From Channa striata (Eukaryota; Chordata; Actinopteri; Anabantiformes; Channidae), in assembly GCA_033026295.1 (NCBI GenBank), contig CM065181.1, positions 6,109,001 through 6,173,000 of the forward strand: a stretch of DNA of 64,000 nt, read 5' to 3'. The position numbers and the translations under genes are program-made. Below the pieces are notes generated by a model that worked only from the letters and a program-made list of their open reading frames with translations, searched no databases and had not been told where the DNA came from. This document shows positions 1 through 12,400 of the stretch, piece by piece (position 1 is the stretch's first letter; each line of letters begins with the position of its first letter).

Positions 1-330
1 TTTAATTGATTTTATAGCATTTTAAAGTTGTTATATTGTGCAGGATGTGGATGATGCAAATACATTCAGCTTCCTCCCTCTGCATGGATCTCTACACTTT
101 GATAGATGTTATGAATAAATCCAGGTTTATTCTGTGGAAATGTGTGTTGCAGACCAAAAAATAAATAAAGAAGAATGACCATTACTGACATCAGAGAAAG
201 ACTTTCCCTATATTTGTAACTGGAAGTGACACAGTCATGCTTCTTTCCATCGTTTCTAAAAAAGACTGTGGCTTACCACATCATTATGTATCATTGATTT
301 TTTTGTTTTTTTGTTGTTTTCTCTTCATCC
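1..330. other. no gene seen, left flank
   Basis: AT-rich flanking DNA with no recognisable exon, repeat family or RNA gene. It ends at a T-rich tract just before the GC-rich segment that probably holds the nrsn1 promoter. Confidence 0.4.
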
Positions 331-447
331 TTGCGCATGCTCAGTGTGTCCGCTCGGCTGATTCACCGCCACAGCCGCGTTGGAGCGTCGCCGGTCCGAC
401 AGCGCATGGACAGGCAGTGAAAAGAGCGAGCACTCCGGCCACGGGGG
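331..447 (+). promoter_or_regulatory. probable nrsn1 promoter and first non-coding exon
   Basis: A short GC- and CpG-rich island in AT-rich DNA. It starts with TGCGCATGCTC at about 332-342, close to the NRF1 consensus TGCGCATGCGC. It ends with a good splice-donor sequence, GTAAG, at 448-452. The first nrsn1 coding exon further right begins with an AG acceptor and a short 5'UTR, so an upstream untranslated exon is required, and this is the best candidate. The transcription start cannot be placed from sequence. A 5' RACE or cap-tagged read ending here and spliced to 1,945 would confirm it. Confidence 0.35.
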
Positions 448-1963
448 GTAAGAGCGACTCCTTCACTGCTTGTGAACTCGCTTAGAGTTTAAGAGGAAGC
501 TGCAGATGAGATGAAAAATATCAAGGTTATTATATAATGTCGCCGTGGAAGCAAAAAGTGAAAGATGGAGTGAGAAGCTGCGTGGCGCCGATGACTCACG
601 GCCAGTGGCACTGTCGCTCCTCGTCCTGCTGCGTTTGATGGATGTGGATCATATTCTGACTTATTAGTATTTATGGAAAGAAAAATCGTGCAGGTGCAGA
701 CAGCAAAGGAAACCCGATGAACTCCAAGTCTCCATGTTCACATGGTGGACGCAGCACTACAACCATTCGTTTGAAACTGAGAGACGCAAACTTCGCTGCG
801 CTGCGCTGTGCGTAAAAAGGCTTTATGAGCATGAGCTGTTTAGATTAATCAATTTGTAAAATATAAAAAAAAAAACTCCATTATTAGTCACGACCCTACA
901 GCTGAGTATCATATTGTCATCAGTTGGTGCTTCACGTGTATGCTGGTTTATCAGCCAAGTAAAATACCAGGGTAAATGATATTCCATCAAAGTACAAATC
1001 CAGCAGTTAATGTGCAACTTGTCCTTCTCAACCTAAAGATGGAGCCCTGCCATGCTTCTCAAAAAAGGAGTTAGAGGGCTCATAATATATATAAGATGTT
1101 TTAGAAAGATAAAACATTTTTGCTGCACAAAGCTTTAACACTTTTTTCTCAAGTCTTTGATTTTCCTTATGTTCTAATTATTATATAATCTAATCTCTTT
1201 GGCTTCTAACAATTAATCAGTTAAACATCTATCACAAAAGTGAAACTGCTGGAAATAAGTGACACACAAGACAAAAAGTAGTTTTAGAAAAAAAAAGTGT
1301 GATGGAATTATGTCATTCAGATCCAAATACTATAATAGTACATAATAACATTGTTAGGTCCATCTGCAACAAGTAACCAGTAGTTATCACATAAATATAC
1401 GGATACCAATAAGTTTTATTAATTGCAGAACATCGGGACAAATAGGGGCCCTCATCACTACTCCATACATTTATTTAAAAGCACTTATTTCACAATTTTT
1501 AAATAAAATGATACTAAATTACTCAAATTACTTGTGAAATTATCATTTGACTTTTGTTGATGTTCACCACCAAAAAGGTCAGGGTGATATGGAACAAACC
1601 AACCAGACATGTGTGGTCACTTAGAGAAACAGGTTGAAGACAGAGAAGGAAAGAAAATCACTCAGGGACAAATGCAAATGTATATCAGGAAGAAGAGAGC
1701 GCACTTGCATATTGTGACTCATCTGTGGGTGGAAATGAGCCACCTCAGAGCCATCAGCTGTCAGTGCTTCACGTGTCCCAACAATAACTGGAGTGTCCTG
1801 ACCACACAGGCCATTATTTATGTCCCGTCTCCAAAGAGTTGTCTTTATCCTATTAGAAGTGTTTACTATATCCCAGCAGCTGCCATCTAAACATATCAGT
1901 CTGTTTATGACTGTGAATACCCACGGCATGTGTCTTCACTGCAGGTGTACCAGGTGTGGCGTC

Positions 1964-4900
1964 ATGCCACTGCGCTCCGAGGCCTGCGTCTCCGGCTCAG
2001 GAGGAGAATCCTCTGGCAGTGAGGTGAGCTTCAGGTTCCCTGGGTGACATACTGGGCTTGTTTGATTTTATTGCAACTTCTATATTGCAACCAACAAATT
2101 GCCGCCTTGTACCTGAAGCATAAAGTAGAAAGTCACTGTACTCAGTGTAAAAGAAGTGAACAGGGGGCTGCTTCATTTCACAGCCCACATACCTCAAACA
2201 CACCCTATAATAACATAACAATAAGTGCTTTCACCCACATTTCCACTGCTTCACCCTCTTATCATCATTATAGTTCTTCAGCTGGTGATCGTACGACCCA
2301 ATAGCTGTTCTCTAATCTCAGCATCAACTGATTCGATCCAAAATATGTTCTTAATCATTTGAAAAAAAATTAATAACTAAATGATACCATTTTTGAACAC
2401 AAACAACTTGGTAAATAGCTTGCAAATCATGTATGGTTTAATATTTTTTAATATTTTTTTCAACATTTTAAAGAGGAAATATGAAAAACAATATAATTAT
2501 TACAAGCAGTACGTTTTATGCCTTAGACTCAGATGATCATATTATTTTTGAACGCTTATACAACCTGTAGGAGTATCTGTTGAATTACATGTCAATGACA
2601 GCTGGGCTTTTATTTGTGGAAACAATTACAAACACACAGTTGTATAAGTGTAACCAAACTAGTTTAGTTTAGTAAAAAAAAATCATGGATTGGTGTAAAA
2701 CAACATTTCAGCACCTTTGTCACTATGGTTACAAAAATAAACATGTTCGTGGATAAAAACCACAGTGGGTTTTCTGACACATCCATCCAACCCAGCCTCC
2801 TCACTGAGGTCCTGGCTCTGCGTCACATACGGCTGCTAAACATAATCAAACTTTAAAATGCAATGCCCTCACAAACAACATACGGACTTGTACAAATTTT
2901 GACGTGAGGACTGTCTCTTTGCTTGTTCATAACTCGGGTACTCTGGGTTTGTTTTTGAGAGATTAAGGAGTACTTGAGGCAAAATGAAGCCCTAATCTTC
3001 CCTGGGCAGAATTGCAATTTCTTTTTTATGAATTTCAACAGAAACCATGTCAGCACTCAAGGAAGTTACAATATTCTTAATTTCTGAGAATGTGGACAAC
3101 TAGTGCTCTTGAGAAATGCTTGGCTGCTTTAGAAGAGCCCTCAGCACATTAATAGCTGTTTTTCTCTTTCACCCTTTATCACACAGTCATGTACTGAGTA
3201 TTTATGAAGCAGGTGCTTAATGAGCTGAAATACAGTCGTTGACGTGACCTGTAACTTAGAGGAGTTACTGCTTTATTCCCTGACCTTTCTGTTTTCTGTT
3301 CATCCACATTCCACTAAGGGTTTTATCTGTACACCTTGTATACTGCCTTTTGTTGGCTGTAAGTGTTAATTATCAATGCTTCTTGTTAAAAAAGAGAGAC
3401 TGCAGGGCAAAGATAATAACTGCATACTTTTGTTTTTACATATAAATTGGTCACCTTTGGTCACAACCTGCCTGCAGCCGGGTTCTAGCTGTCTCCAGTT
3501 TGGGGTTCGCTCCTATCTGCACCACTTCTATGAGGAGTGTTCAGCCTCTATGTGGGAGAGAGAAGCGGAAGATCGCGGATTCGTCCAGAGCCAGAGGTCG
3601 ACCCTGGGGTGGAACTCAGCAGTCTGGAAGGTAAGAACATCGACGATCACCTTCAACCTGTTTACAGTGATTTGTCTGGGTCTCAAGAACTGTCAAATCA
3701 ATTTTTTCTAAACTTTTTTTTTTTCTGAACCAATTTCAAGGATAGTAAGTATTTCATATTCTGCCCTATCAAGGTGCAGATTTATGATCAGAGCTATAAC
3801 TCTGGGCAAAAAACGTTGGATGTAGAAGTTTACTATCACAAACACTGCGCATTGAATTAAGACACAGTTTTTAAATAAATGCTTTTCTCTTCTACAGAAA
3901 AGTCCCATAGATGTTCAGAGGGAAACATGTTGTCTTTTCAACTTTTTTCAAAAGTGAAAGGTGACCTCACATTTGTCTCTTTGTCCTATCCCATCCTTTT
4001 AAATGTGATACCTAAGGAATAGATTTAGGGGACTTGTTCAAATTTGCTTTTGCAAACATCCACTTAGACTCAACAGTGCTCTCCTTCCATTGTGAGGGTC
4101 AGAGGTCAAACGTCAAGGTCACTGTAACCTCATGTCCATCTCATTCGTGTCAACACAGGAATTAGATTACATCTGGATCAAACGTCCTCATGGATTCATG
4201 GATGAACTGATAAGAGTATGACATGACTGATTAAAATATGACTGGCTGTAACCTGACTGCTTTGTGGAGCATCCAACCGCCGCGTAGAAGTTCTAGTTTG
4301 CAGATAATTTAGTATTTTGGGATGTTGTTTTCCATTTTACAGAGAATTGAACTGACAAATCCCTTGTGCAATGTTGTCTCTGGCGCTGTCAAACCCAGTG
4401 TTTGCCCGGTGAGCATTGCAAACAGAGATGTGCCATCTCTGTGACATATGGTGTCTAGAACTCATTGTTTTCACCTGTCAGCAGTGAACTTCTCCAATAT
4501 AATAAATACCCGTTCCTGGTATAGTCATGTTACGTTGTGCAAACACTGCATTTTAAACTGGTATTTCTGCAATGATGAACTACAGGCGGTGGTGTTGTGG
4601 TATTTGTAAAGGTGAGGGATTGCATGTAAGCCCCCTGCCCATTTGGCAATTTGGATTTTTCTGCATCACAAACAACAGAATGACCTTTCCTAATAAGAAG
4701 TGAAGAGAGCTGAGCAAACAGTGCCACCTATAAGAATAGACTAGAAAAACACAAATTACCTCAGCTCGCTCTCTGTCCCCCCTGCAGGTGTCCTTGTCTC
4801 TGGGTCTCCTCATCCTGACTGCAGGGATTTGCAGCCTCTCAGTCGCCTACTCCACTCCCCATAAAATAGAGTCGTTTGGAGAAGGGGAGCTGTTCTTCGT

Positions 4901-5201
4901 GGACACCCAGGCCATCAGCTTCAACAAGGTGCTGCACATCAGCACCGTGGCCGGCGTCGGGCTCTCCTGCCTCGGTTCGGCCCTCGCAGCCATGGGTATT
5001 GTCGTTTGGATCCTACCCAGGGCCAACTTGAAAGAGAGGCTGTTCCACAGATCTGGGGACAGGGAGCAAAGAAGAGAGTTGGGGCCAAAGTGGAAGGGAT
5101 TTAGGGATTCTGGGTATGTGATCACTAAGCCGCCAGGTGTAGAGAAGGGCAAGATCCCTGTCACACTGTCAAAAGTGGAAAATGTGCAGCCGTCTTCTTA
5201 A
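1964..5201 (+). CDS. nrsn1: neurensin-1-like two-pass vesicle membrane protein
   Basis: Neurensins are small neuronal vesicle proteins with two membrane segments, linked to neurite outgrowth. I read three coding exons, all in phase 0: 1964-2023 (the exon itself starts after an AG at 1944), 3478-3630 and 4788-5201, giving 208 residues against about 195 in human NRSN1. The family block GVRSYLH.FYEEC.AS is in exon 2, which ends in WK followed by GTAAGA. Exon 3 starts with the first membrane segment (residues about 72-92), then KIESFGEGELFFVDT, the second membrane segment (about 125-147) and the diagnostic C-terminus KIPVTLSKVENVQP. The tail separates NRSN1 from NRSN2. Exon 2 could instead start at 3499, which would remove seven residues. 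The N-terminal 20 residues are weakly conserved in the family, so exon 1 is the least certain. The protein is divergent enough to be a teleost duplicate rather than the sole nrsn1. Confidence 0.85.
3960..4300 (+). repeat. old teleost interspersed repeat in nrsn1 intron
   Basis: The stretch contains GGTCAAGGTCACTGTAACCTCA-like wording and ends with GAGCATCCAACCGCCGCG.AG.AGTTCTAGTTT-like wording. I recognise both from an abundant family scattered through teleost introns. The copy is diverged and its exact ends are not clear. The family name is not assigned; a repeat-library search would do that. Confidence 0.4.
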
Positions 5202-6430
5202 AAAGATCCCCACTGAGCTACATGGTACACAGGCGTTCAATCTAGTCCAAGGGGGCCTCATTTACCTAATTTGATTTTTGTTTATCTGTTTTTGAAGGGA
5301 AAAAAAAGTTGCATGACAAGTTTTTAAAGGAAGGTCTTTTGTGTCCTGAGTATTACAGTTAGATATAAGAGAAAAAACAAGTTACTTTAAAAACTTGTCA
5401 AGCTTTTAAAGCACAGTGGGATCGGAATTTCTTACTTTTACTTAATTAAAAATCAAAGACGTAAATGAGGCCAGAGACTGGTTGCTCTTTCAAACACCTC
5501 ATAGTGCTGCACATGGATCTTGTTGTCAACTACACTGTGTTTGTGCAGTGCACTTATGTAATTGAAAAATACAGTAAATAGTATTCACCTAGATACTCGA
5601 AGACAGTAGAATCCTCATGTCTGGTGGTAGTGATTTTACCTCCCACTTATTTGGAATAGTGGTAAGTAAAATATTATAGCTGATATTTTTACTCAATATT
5701 TTTATTTTATTTTAGTTTTATTTTTTATAGCATGGTATCAGCTTTCCAAGTAGTGATATTGCTTGAATATTATAGGCAACCTGCACCTCATTCAGAAAGG
5801 TGCCCACGTGCGAATACATTACAAAGAGAAAGAATGATTCCCATTCCAGACCCACACTAATGTTCAGCCTTCAGTGTTCAACACACATAACACGCACTTG
5901 CACTCACCTGCTCACTCACACACACAAATTCGTGCTTCATTGACAATATCTCCTATTTTCTCCCCACTGTAATCTAGCTCCGTAATTGCCTGCAATCTGT
6001 GTCTCCAGGCAACAGTTGGACTTTGAGTGCTCTATTTTCAACTCTGAACAAATATTACGTTCTGATTGGCTGAGCTCTCTCCCTCTTCTTATTTTTACGC
6101 CAATCTGATTTTTTGTTTACAGGCATACCACGGTAGTAGCGAGTAAGTGGTGGTGTGAGAGGAATTTGCACTGGCACCTTAGGGGTCACCTGTTTGATTG
6201 GGCCCTTCAGTTTAGTTAAATTCCTTATAATAATAGAGAGAACAAGGTAGAAAAAAAAAACTGGGATAGCCATGATGTTCTGATTTAACTGCACTGGATT
6301 TACTGGATGTTATTATTGTGTCTACTGTATTATTGTTTTACTGACTATGATCAAGATAATGGAGTAAAGTTTGGGTGAGTGTCATAGATTCAGAGCAAAT
6401 CACCAAAATAAACTTGTTATCTGCATGTGT
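5202..6430 (+). other. probable nrsn1 3'UTR
   Basis: AT-rich sequence after the nrsn1 stop codon. The first well-placed polyadenylation hexamer I noticed is AATAAA at 6407-6412, followed by a GT-rich stretch. That would make a 3'UTR of about 1.2 kb. The region includes the perfect inverted repeat listed separately. Its extent is an inference; RNA-seq 3' ends would settle it. Confidence 0.35.
5314..5400 (+). repeat. perfect 16-bp inverted repeat (3'UTR hairpin)
   Basis: TGACAAGTTTTTAAAG at 5314-5329 is the exact reverse complement of CTTTAAAAACTTGTCA at 5385-5400, with a 55-base spacer. In an nrsn1 transcript this would form a 16-bp stem. The arms are AT-rich, so stability is moderate. It may be the remnant of a small palindromic element or an RNA structure; there is no evidence for either function. 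Confidence 0.6.
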
Positions 6431-9400
6431 ACGTTGTAGAAGGATTCTGTTTATTTTTATCATTATTTTTTTTTTTTTACACTGGCATGAATTTAACCTA
6501 ATTTAAAACCTGCAATTAAGATTATTTATGTGTATGCTCAATCACCCAGTTCTGAAACAGCATTTAGAATGTAGCTGTTTTTATCCTTGTTGGGCTAATG
6601 TTCTGTTCCTCCAACCCACATGTAGATCCTCCTTCAAACACATGTTACACATACAAGTGACTAAAAAGTTTTACTCCAACAATATTTTCAGACTGGGAGA
6701 GCATAGATATTACAATAAGGAAAATTATTAAATTATTTACACTCTATACATTCCACTGCTTTTTCTCCGTCAGTTCAGTCTGAGAATTTGGGGAATTTTG
6801 GTGTGATGCTGGTAGCCACTGCCGTAGCCTCAAGCTTTAGCGGGCTAAACTGCTTTCCACTACACCTAGTGATTAGTGTACTGTAATTTTAAACTGGAAC
6901 AGACTCAAATTACATCACCGTGGCAAACGTAACACTTAGGGCTTTATGTACATTCAAAGGCAACAGGCCAGGACTCCCCAACACTGAGAAACACACTGTT
7001 CCTGACCAAAATAAAATTTTAAATGCAAGAAAATTAGTAAATGTGACTGAACTTGACCCTTATGTTTTCTTTAGAATTTCCTGTCAGTACTCACAGCTGA
7101 TAAAGCTGAACTGTAATGAAAATTGGCGGGCACAGGAGTTTGATACGAGTTAGGGTTTGAGAAAAGAAAAACACATACAGCTACAGAACCTAACCATCAT
7201 TAACAGAAGGTGTAAAAACAACTAAATGGATGAGTGGTGAAAAATATTAAAAGCCTTAACTAAAGAGCAAGAGTTTATCTTAGGAGCTGGTGGATAAATT
7301 GAAAGCGAGTGGGTAATGAAGTTAGGTTTGTGAGGACTTCAGAGACACAGCTCCGATAGGGTGCCAATTTGCCTTGTCTTCTGGGTGTGTACTGTTTCTC
7401 GGGAGCTTTATTGGCAATTTTTCTACAGGTCAAAGAGGGTTCAAAGCAGCTTTAATGCTTGTTGAATAATTCAGACATCGGAAATTTCAGCTTGATAAAA
7501 TAATGTTGTTCTAATGTCCTCTTACGAGCTTTGCCCAATTCTCGGTAACAGGCCGTATTATGCAGGGTTAAACTGAACAATGAAAACTGCACAGGAAAGA
7601 GCTGATACACTGACCACGTCACGGCACTTTTAATGAAACTGTTAATGAGTGGCGGTATTTTCCCAAACGAACACAAGACATAAAGTGAGCACGAGCAGGA
7701 CACAAGGACAGTACAAAACGTATGAGGACAATGTGTGTGTCGCTGTGGGCATGATCAGGACTGTGTGTGTGTGGTTGTATTTGTGTTTTTACATTGTGTT
7801 ATTTTGGTGAGAATGACTCATCTCCTCCTCTGAGACACACAGTCAGAGGAGCGACATTTAATGTTTGGTCACAAGTCATCCTCACAATCACGTTTGTCCG
7901 CAGCAAATGTGGCTGTTCCTTTTTATTGCAGTAAGTAAGTTATTGTTCGATTAATACATTAATTCATACCTTAATATAAAAACATTAACATTTTGGTTGT
8001 TATTAAGCTCACATAGTGATCCCAGTGATGATCCCAGCTCATCACTGCGTATGAGCTGACATCAGTGTTTTCAGGGAATATTTGTGTGTCCTTGTTGTCA
8101 ACATGCTCATCTTTGCACGGCATGATGAGATAGAAAAAATGGTCAGGGTGACAGTGTTTCCTGTGAAGATGGAGGCTGATATACTCCGGTGGCTGCAAAG
8201 TTGTGAGTGTGAGTCACAGGGTTGTGGGAGAGAACCACACAGCTGAGGACTGGGCTGCAGTCTGCTCCGCTGATTGGCAGACCCATGCATCCCAGCGTGT
8301 GGAGGCCGTATCTCTGGCTGCACGAGTGTGCTGCAGGGGTATGGTACAGTAAGATCTCATCAGCTGTAGACAGAACATAGGAAGCTGGAATGTTCCTCAG
8401 TTTGTGTGCCGGTCAGGGACTGATTGGACGGATCTAATACCGGTCATGTGTAATAAAAAGTCTGTATTTTCTGTGTTATCGTTTGATCAGGAGAATTTAT
8501 CTGAGATATAAGAAAAAAACACATCACCTTTACAGCTACACACATCAGAGTAAAAGCAACGGCTTACATGCAGCTCATTTTCCGGTGAAGGTCACGGGGC
8601 TCGACTGTGCTGGATAAAATTTTTAAAAGGAGAAAAACAGCTTAACCTCGAGTAAATAACAGCTACATTAGCACAGTTTGTTGTTTCATACTTGAACAGA
8701 TGACATCACAGATGACACACAATGTTGACATGTTTAAAACTTTAATGGCAAAACTGACAGTGAGCAACACGGGGTTAAGATGAAGACCAAAATTCATAAC
8801 CTTTCTGTTTCACATCTGAACGGGGAACCTTTATTGCACGTCATCCACCGTCTCTCTGCTCTCATTCCCTGTCATCTCTTAGTCGTTGCTACCTAATTAA
8901 GGCATTGATAAAATGATAAAAGAAAATATTTATGCCTCTGCAAAGCTCTGTAAAGTCCATCTTAGAGAAAGCCAGGCTCAAAGCTAACTGCTAACATCAT
9001 CATCATAAAGCGGCTGCAAAACTAACATTCTGATCTTTGCCATGTTTATCTATTAGCACTAAACACAAAGTACAGCTGAAGCTAATGGGAAGGATTTTAG
9101 TGGCACTTATTGTTACTTATTTTGTACTTTAGTGCCAACATTGGGGAACATTGTTTTAATGTAAAATTAAAAACATTACACATCAAATCAAATCACTGAA
9201 AAACAGATGATTTAAAATATATAAAGGTGGTGCAATAAAAGTAAGATCAAGTAAAATATATGAATGGCTATACTGCAGACTTCATAACCATCTTTTAATT
9301 TGATTTGGTAAGACAGACTTCCTGTTTGTTTTATGAGGTGCCTAATTGATAATAGGCATTTCACTGAAAATCAGTAATGTCAATACCATGGTGGTGCCAA

Positions 9401-12400
9401 GTGTGAGGGGACGACCACAGTAACTAGGCCTCATTCTCTGGGAGGCTCATAGATCAGACATTTCACGTCCATCGAACAGTTGGTGAGCTAGTGCCATCCA
9501 TAAAGCTGTATTCCAAAGATGGCTGAAAGCAAAGTAATAATTTATACAATAATTGTTTTTGAGCAGCCATAGTAATTATAAAAAATGAAAGTAAAGTGAC
9601 TATTATACTTATTATAGTTGTTGTTAACCTTAATAAACTACTTAGATATGTTTTTTAAACTAAGCAACTACTGACCATTTATTTATTGTCATAACCACAG
9701 AGATATGGTCTGCTACCTGTAATCGGATGGGAAGGAACAATCTACGCGGTCGTTTAGGTTGGAGGACTAATGATTTTTACCACTTCCATCAACTGCAGTT
9801 ACAGCATATTTCATAAATACGTTGTTTAAGCTTCAAAAAATACATGTGATATCATACAGTGTTCAGTGTTCTAATTTTACTGAAATATTTGGTAAGACAC
9901 TTTAAAATGTCTAACCAATCATACTCTCCAAGTTCACTCTTCTGTACTGTTTCTATTTTTGTGGTTATTTCAGGCAGATTCCTCAATCACCGTCACCTTC
10001 TCACAAGTGGATGAGGTAGAGTAATGACAGTCATTCATTGTGTGCTGCTGCTGACTACTACACTCGCTACTCACTGCTGTTACACCCTCTGCTAGATTCT
10101 CACTCCGCCCAACCTGCCACCTCCACCTCCTCTTCTTATTACCACACTTACAACGGCATCTGTTGCCTTGTGCATTAACGTGCCTCCGAAATCTCAGTGA
10201 TCTGTATCCGCTCGTGTGTTCTTTCTGTGTATCTCTTGGGGGGGATTTTATGTGTTTTCTTCAGAATCTCGCACAGCTTGGATTCATTTGGGGAGCATTC
10301 GAGGAGTTATTAGTTAGTCTACATTTGGTGCAATAAATGGCCATAAACCTTTTAACTTTAAACGTGCAAGAGCAAAAGACAACAATAGCGGACGACTGAA
10401 ATTTCAGCAAATTGAATAAAGATGCACACTTTGTTTTCCTTCAGATGCCATTATCAGACAGATGTGACCATTATGAGGAACATAAAAGTTGGACAGGCAA
10501 TATAAATCATGTGCCAGAGAAGAAGAGAGGTAAAAAGAGTTGCACTTGCCATCTGCCATTACAGGCATGTCTTCATACTCCGAAATTCATTTTCTCCTGT
10601 AAGACCTGCATGCAGCGTCATTATGAGTGAGGGAACGGCAGACAATCACATTGTCAGTACAGCCATCATGGTTGACCATGCTGATGTTTCACATTCACAA
10701 CATGAAAGATGTTATTTTCATCTGAAATTCAATCTAAACATTTGCAATGGCCACAGTTTATCTGAGCAGCATGTCCATCACCATGAAATACTCACCCACT
10801 ATAAAGTATGTGCACAGGAAGTCAACACATTGTGCAGCGACATAGATAGTCACATTGGTTAGTGAAGTTTCTATTGACTATCATTTTGCTGTAGGTCTTT
10901 CCAGTTTTGTTTCTACTATTCCATACAACATTTTTTGGACAGTAAAGCCCTCAGACAGTCTGTCTGTAAGACGATGTTTTGTACATCCCACAGCCGATCG
11001 ACCTTCGCTCAGCTAATGTTAAAGGCTGTGAAGATGAAAAAGAATCTGGCGGGCAGACCAGCACCCCATATCATCCGTTTAAAGTCTCGTTAGAAGAGCA
11101 CAGCCTCCCACATAATAATAATAAAAAAACGATTAAATTGCCACAAAGAACAAAGAAAAGAAAAAAAAAAGATGGCTTATACTGTTTCCTCCAATCAGGC
11201 GCTTTGTTTACAAATGCAGAGTGCAAGGTTAACTTGAACATAAACTGAGTGGAAAATATCAACAATAAAAAGCTTGTTCGCTAAATTATTTAATAGAGTA
11301 ATTTCCCATTAAGGTGATCTTCATTAAATAATTCAATGAACATAAAACACTAATTTAAAATGAATTACTGCTGATTACTGACCAATCTAGATTCTGTGAC
11401 AATGTGCAGTGTTAACTCTAATTATCCCTGTGGTTGTTTTTAGGTGAGGATGAACACTTTTTAAATCTCCTTTTATTCTAACAACTAATAATAAGCCTTC
11501 TTTTTACTGTATTTTTATTCTCTATTGATCAAAAATAACTTGGATCAATACAGAGAAATAACAGCTCAGACTAAAGTTAGTAAAAAACTAAGTGTCTGAG
11601 CTTTGGACACAACTCAGCCAGTTGCCACAGAATGTGTTAGAATGCCACGTAATGAAGCACAGCCACATTTACAGTATAACAGATGTACTAAAATTAGTCC
11701 GATGAACAGATCGTCTAAATGTGCTTGAATGGATCTGAGGTTTTGTTCAATGCAGTTACATTGTCAGTGTCCCAATTTCATGACCTTCAAGTAATGATGA
11801 ATCCATTTATATCTTCTTTATTTCAAAGCGTGTATCACTGATATTTTGACTTGATCTCAGTTTCAGCCTAAACTATACATGTTTCATATTAATTGTACAT
11901 TAAAATGTTCCACTCTCCCACAGTAATATCATCACATGAATATTTTATCACATGAATAAGTAAAACAAAAAGCAACTGACCAAATCTGAGATTAAAATAA
12001 ATCATTGTAATTACAAATGATTAAAATAGCAAATGTTTTGTTAATGACATTTACATATATTCATGATAAAAACTTCAACTGGTTTCAAATGAAACTTACA
12101 AGTTGTTTTGCCCTATAAAAATAAGTTATCACCATCAAGATTGTCTCTTCATCAGAAGTTATGACGCCTTTCTAACTTTGTCTGTCATAACCTGTTTCAT
12201 TACACGCTGTTAACTTGTGTTCTTTAGTTGGAGAATAGAAAACAAATTGCAATGTGTTTACTATTGCATTATATTAATAATATCAGCTCAGTGTAATCAA
12301 ATCAGATGAAATAAGGTTGAGATTTTTGAACTTCTTAACTCCTTTTTGTGTTTTTCAGTGTACCCAGGCCTCCTCCTCCTCCAATAACAACGTTGCCCAC

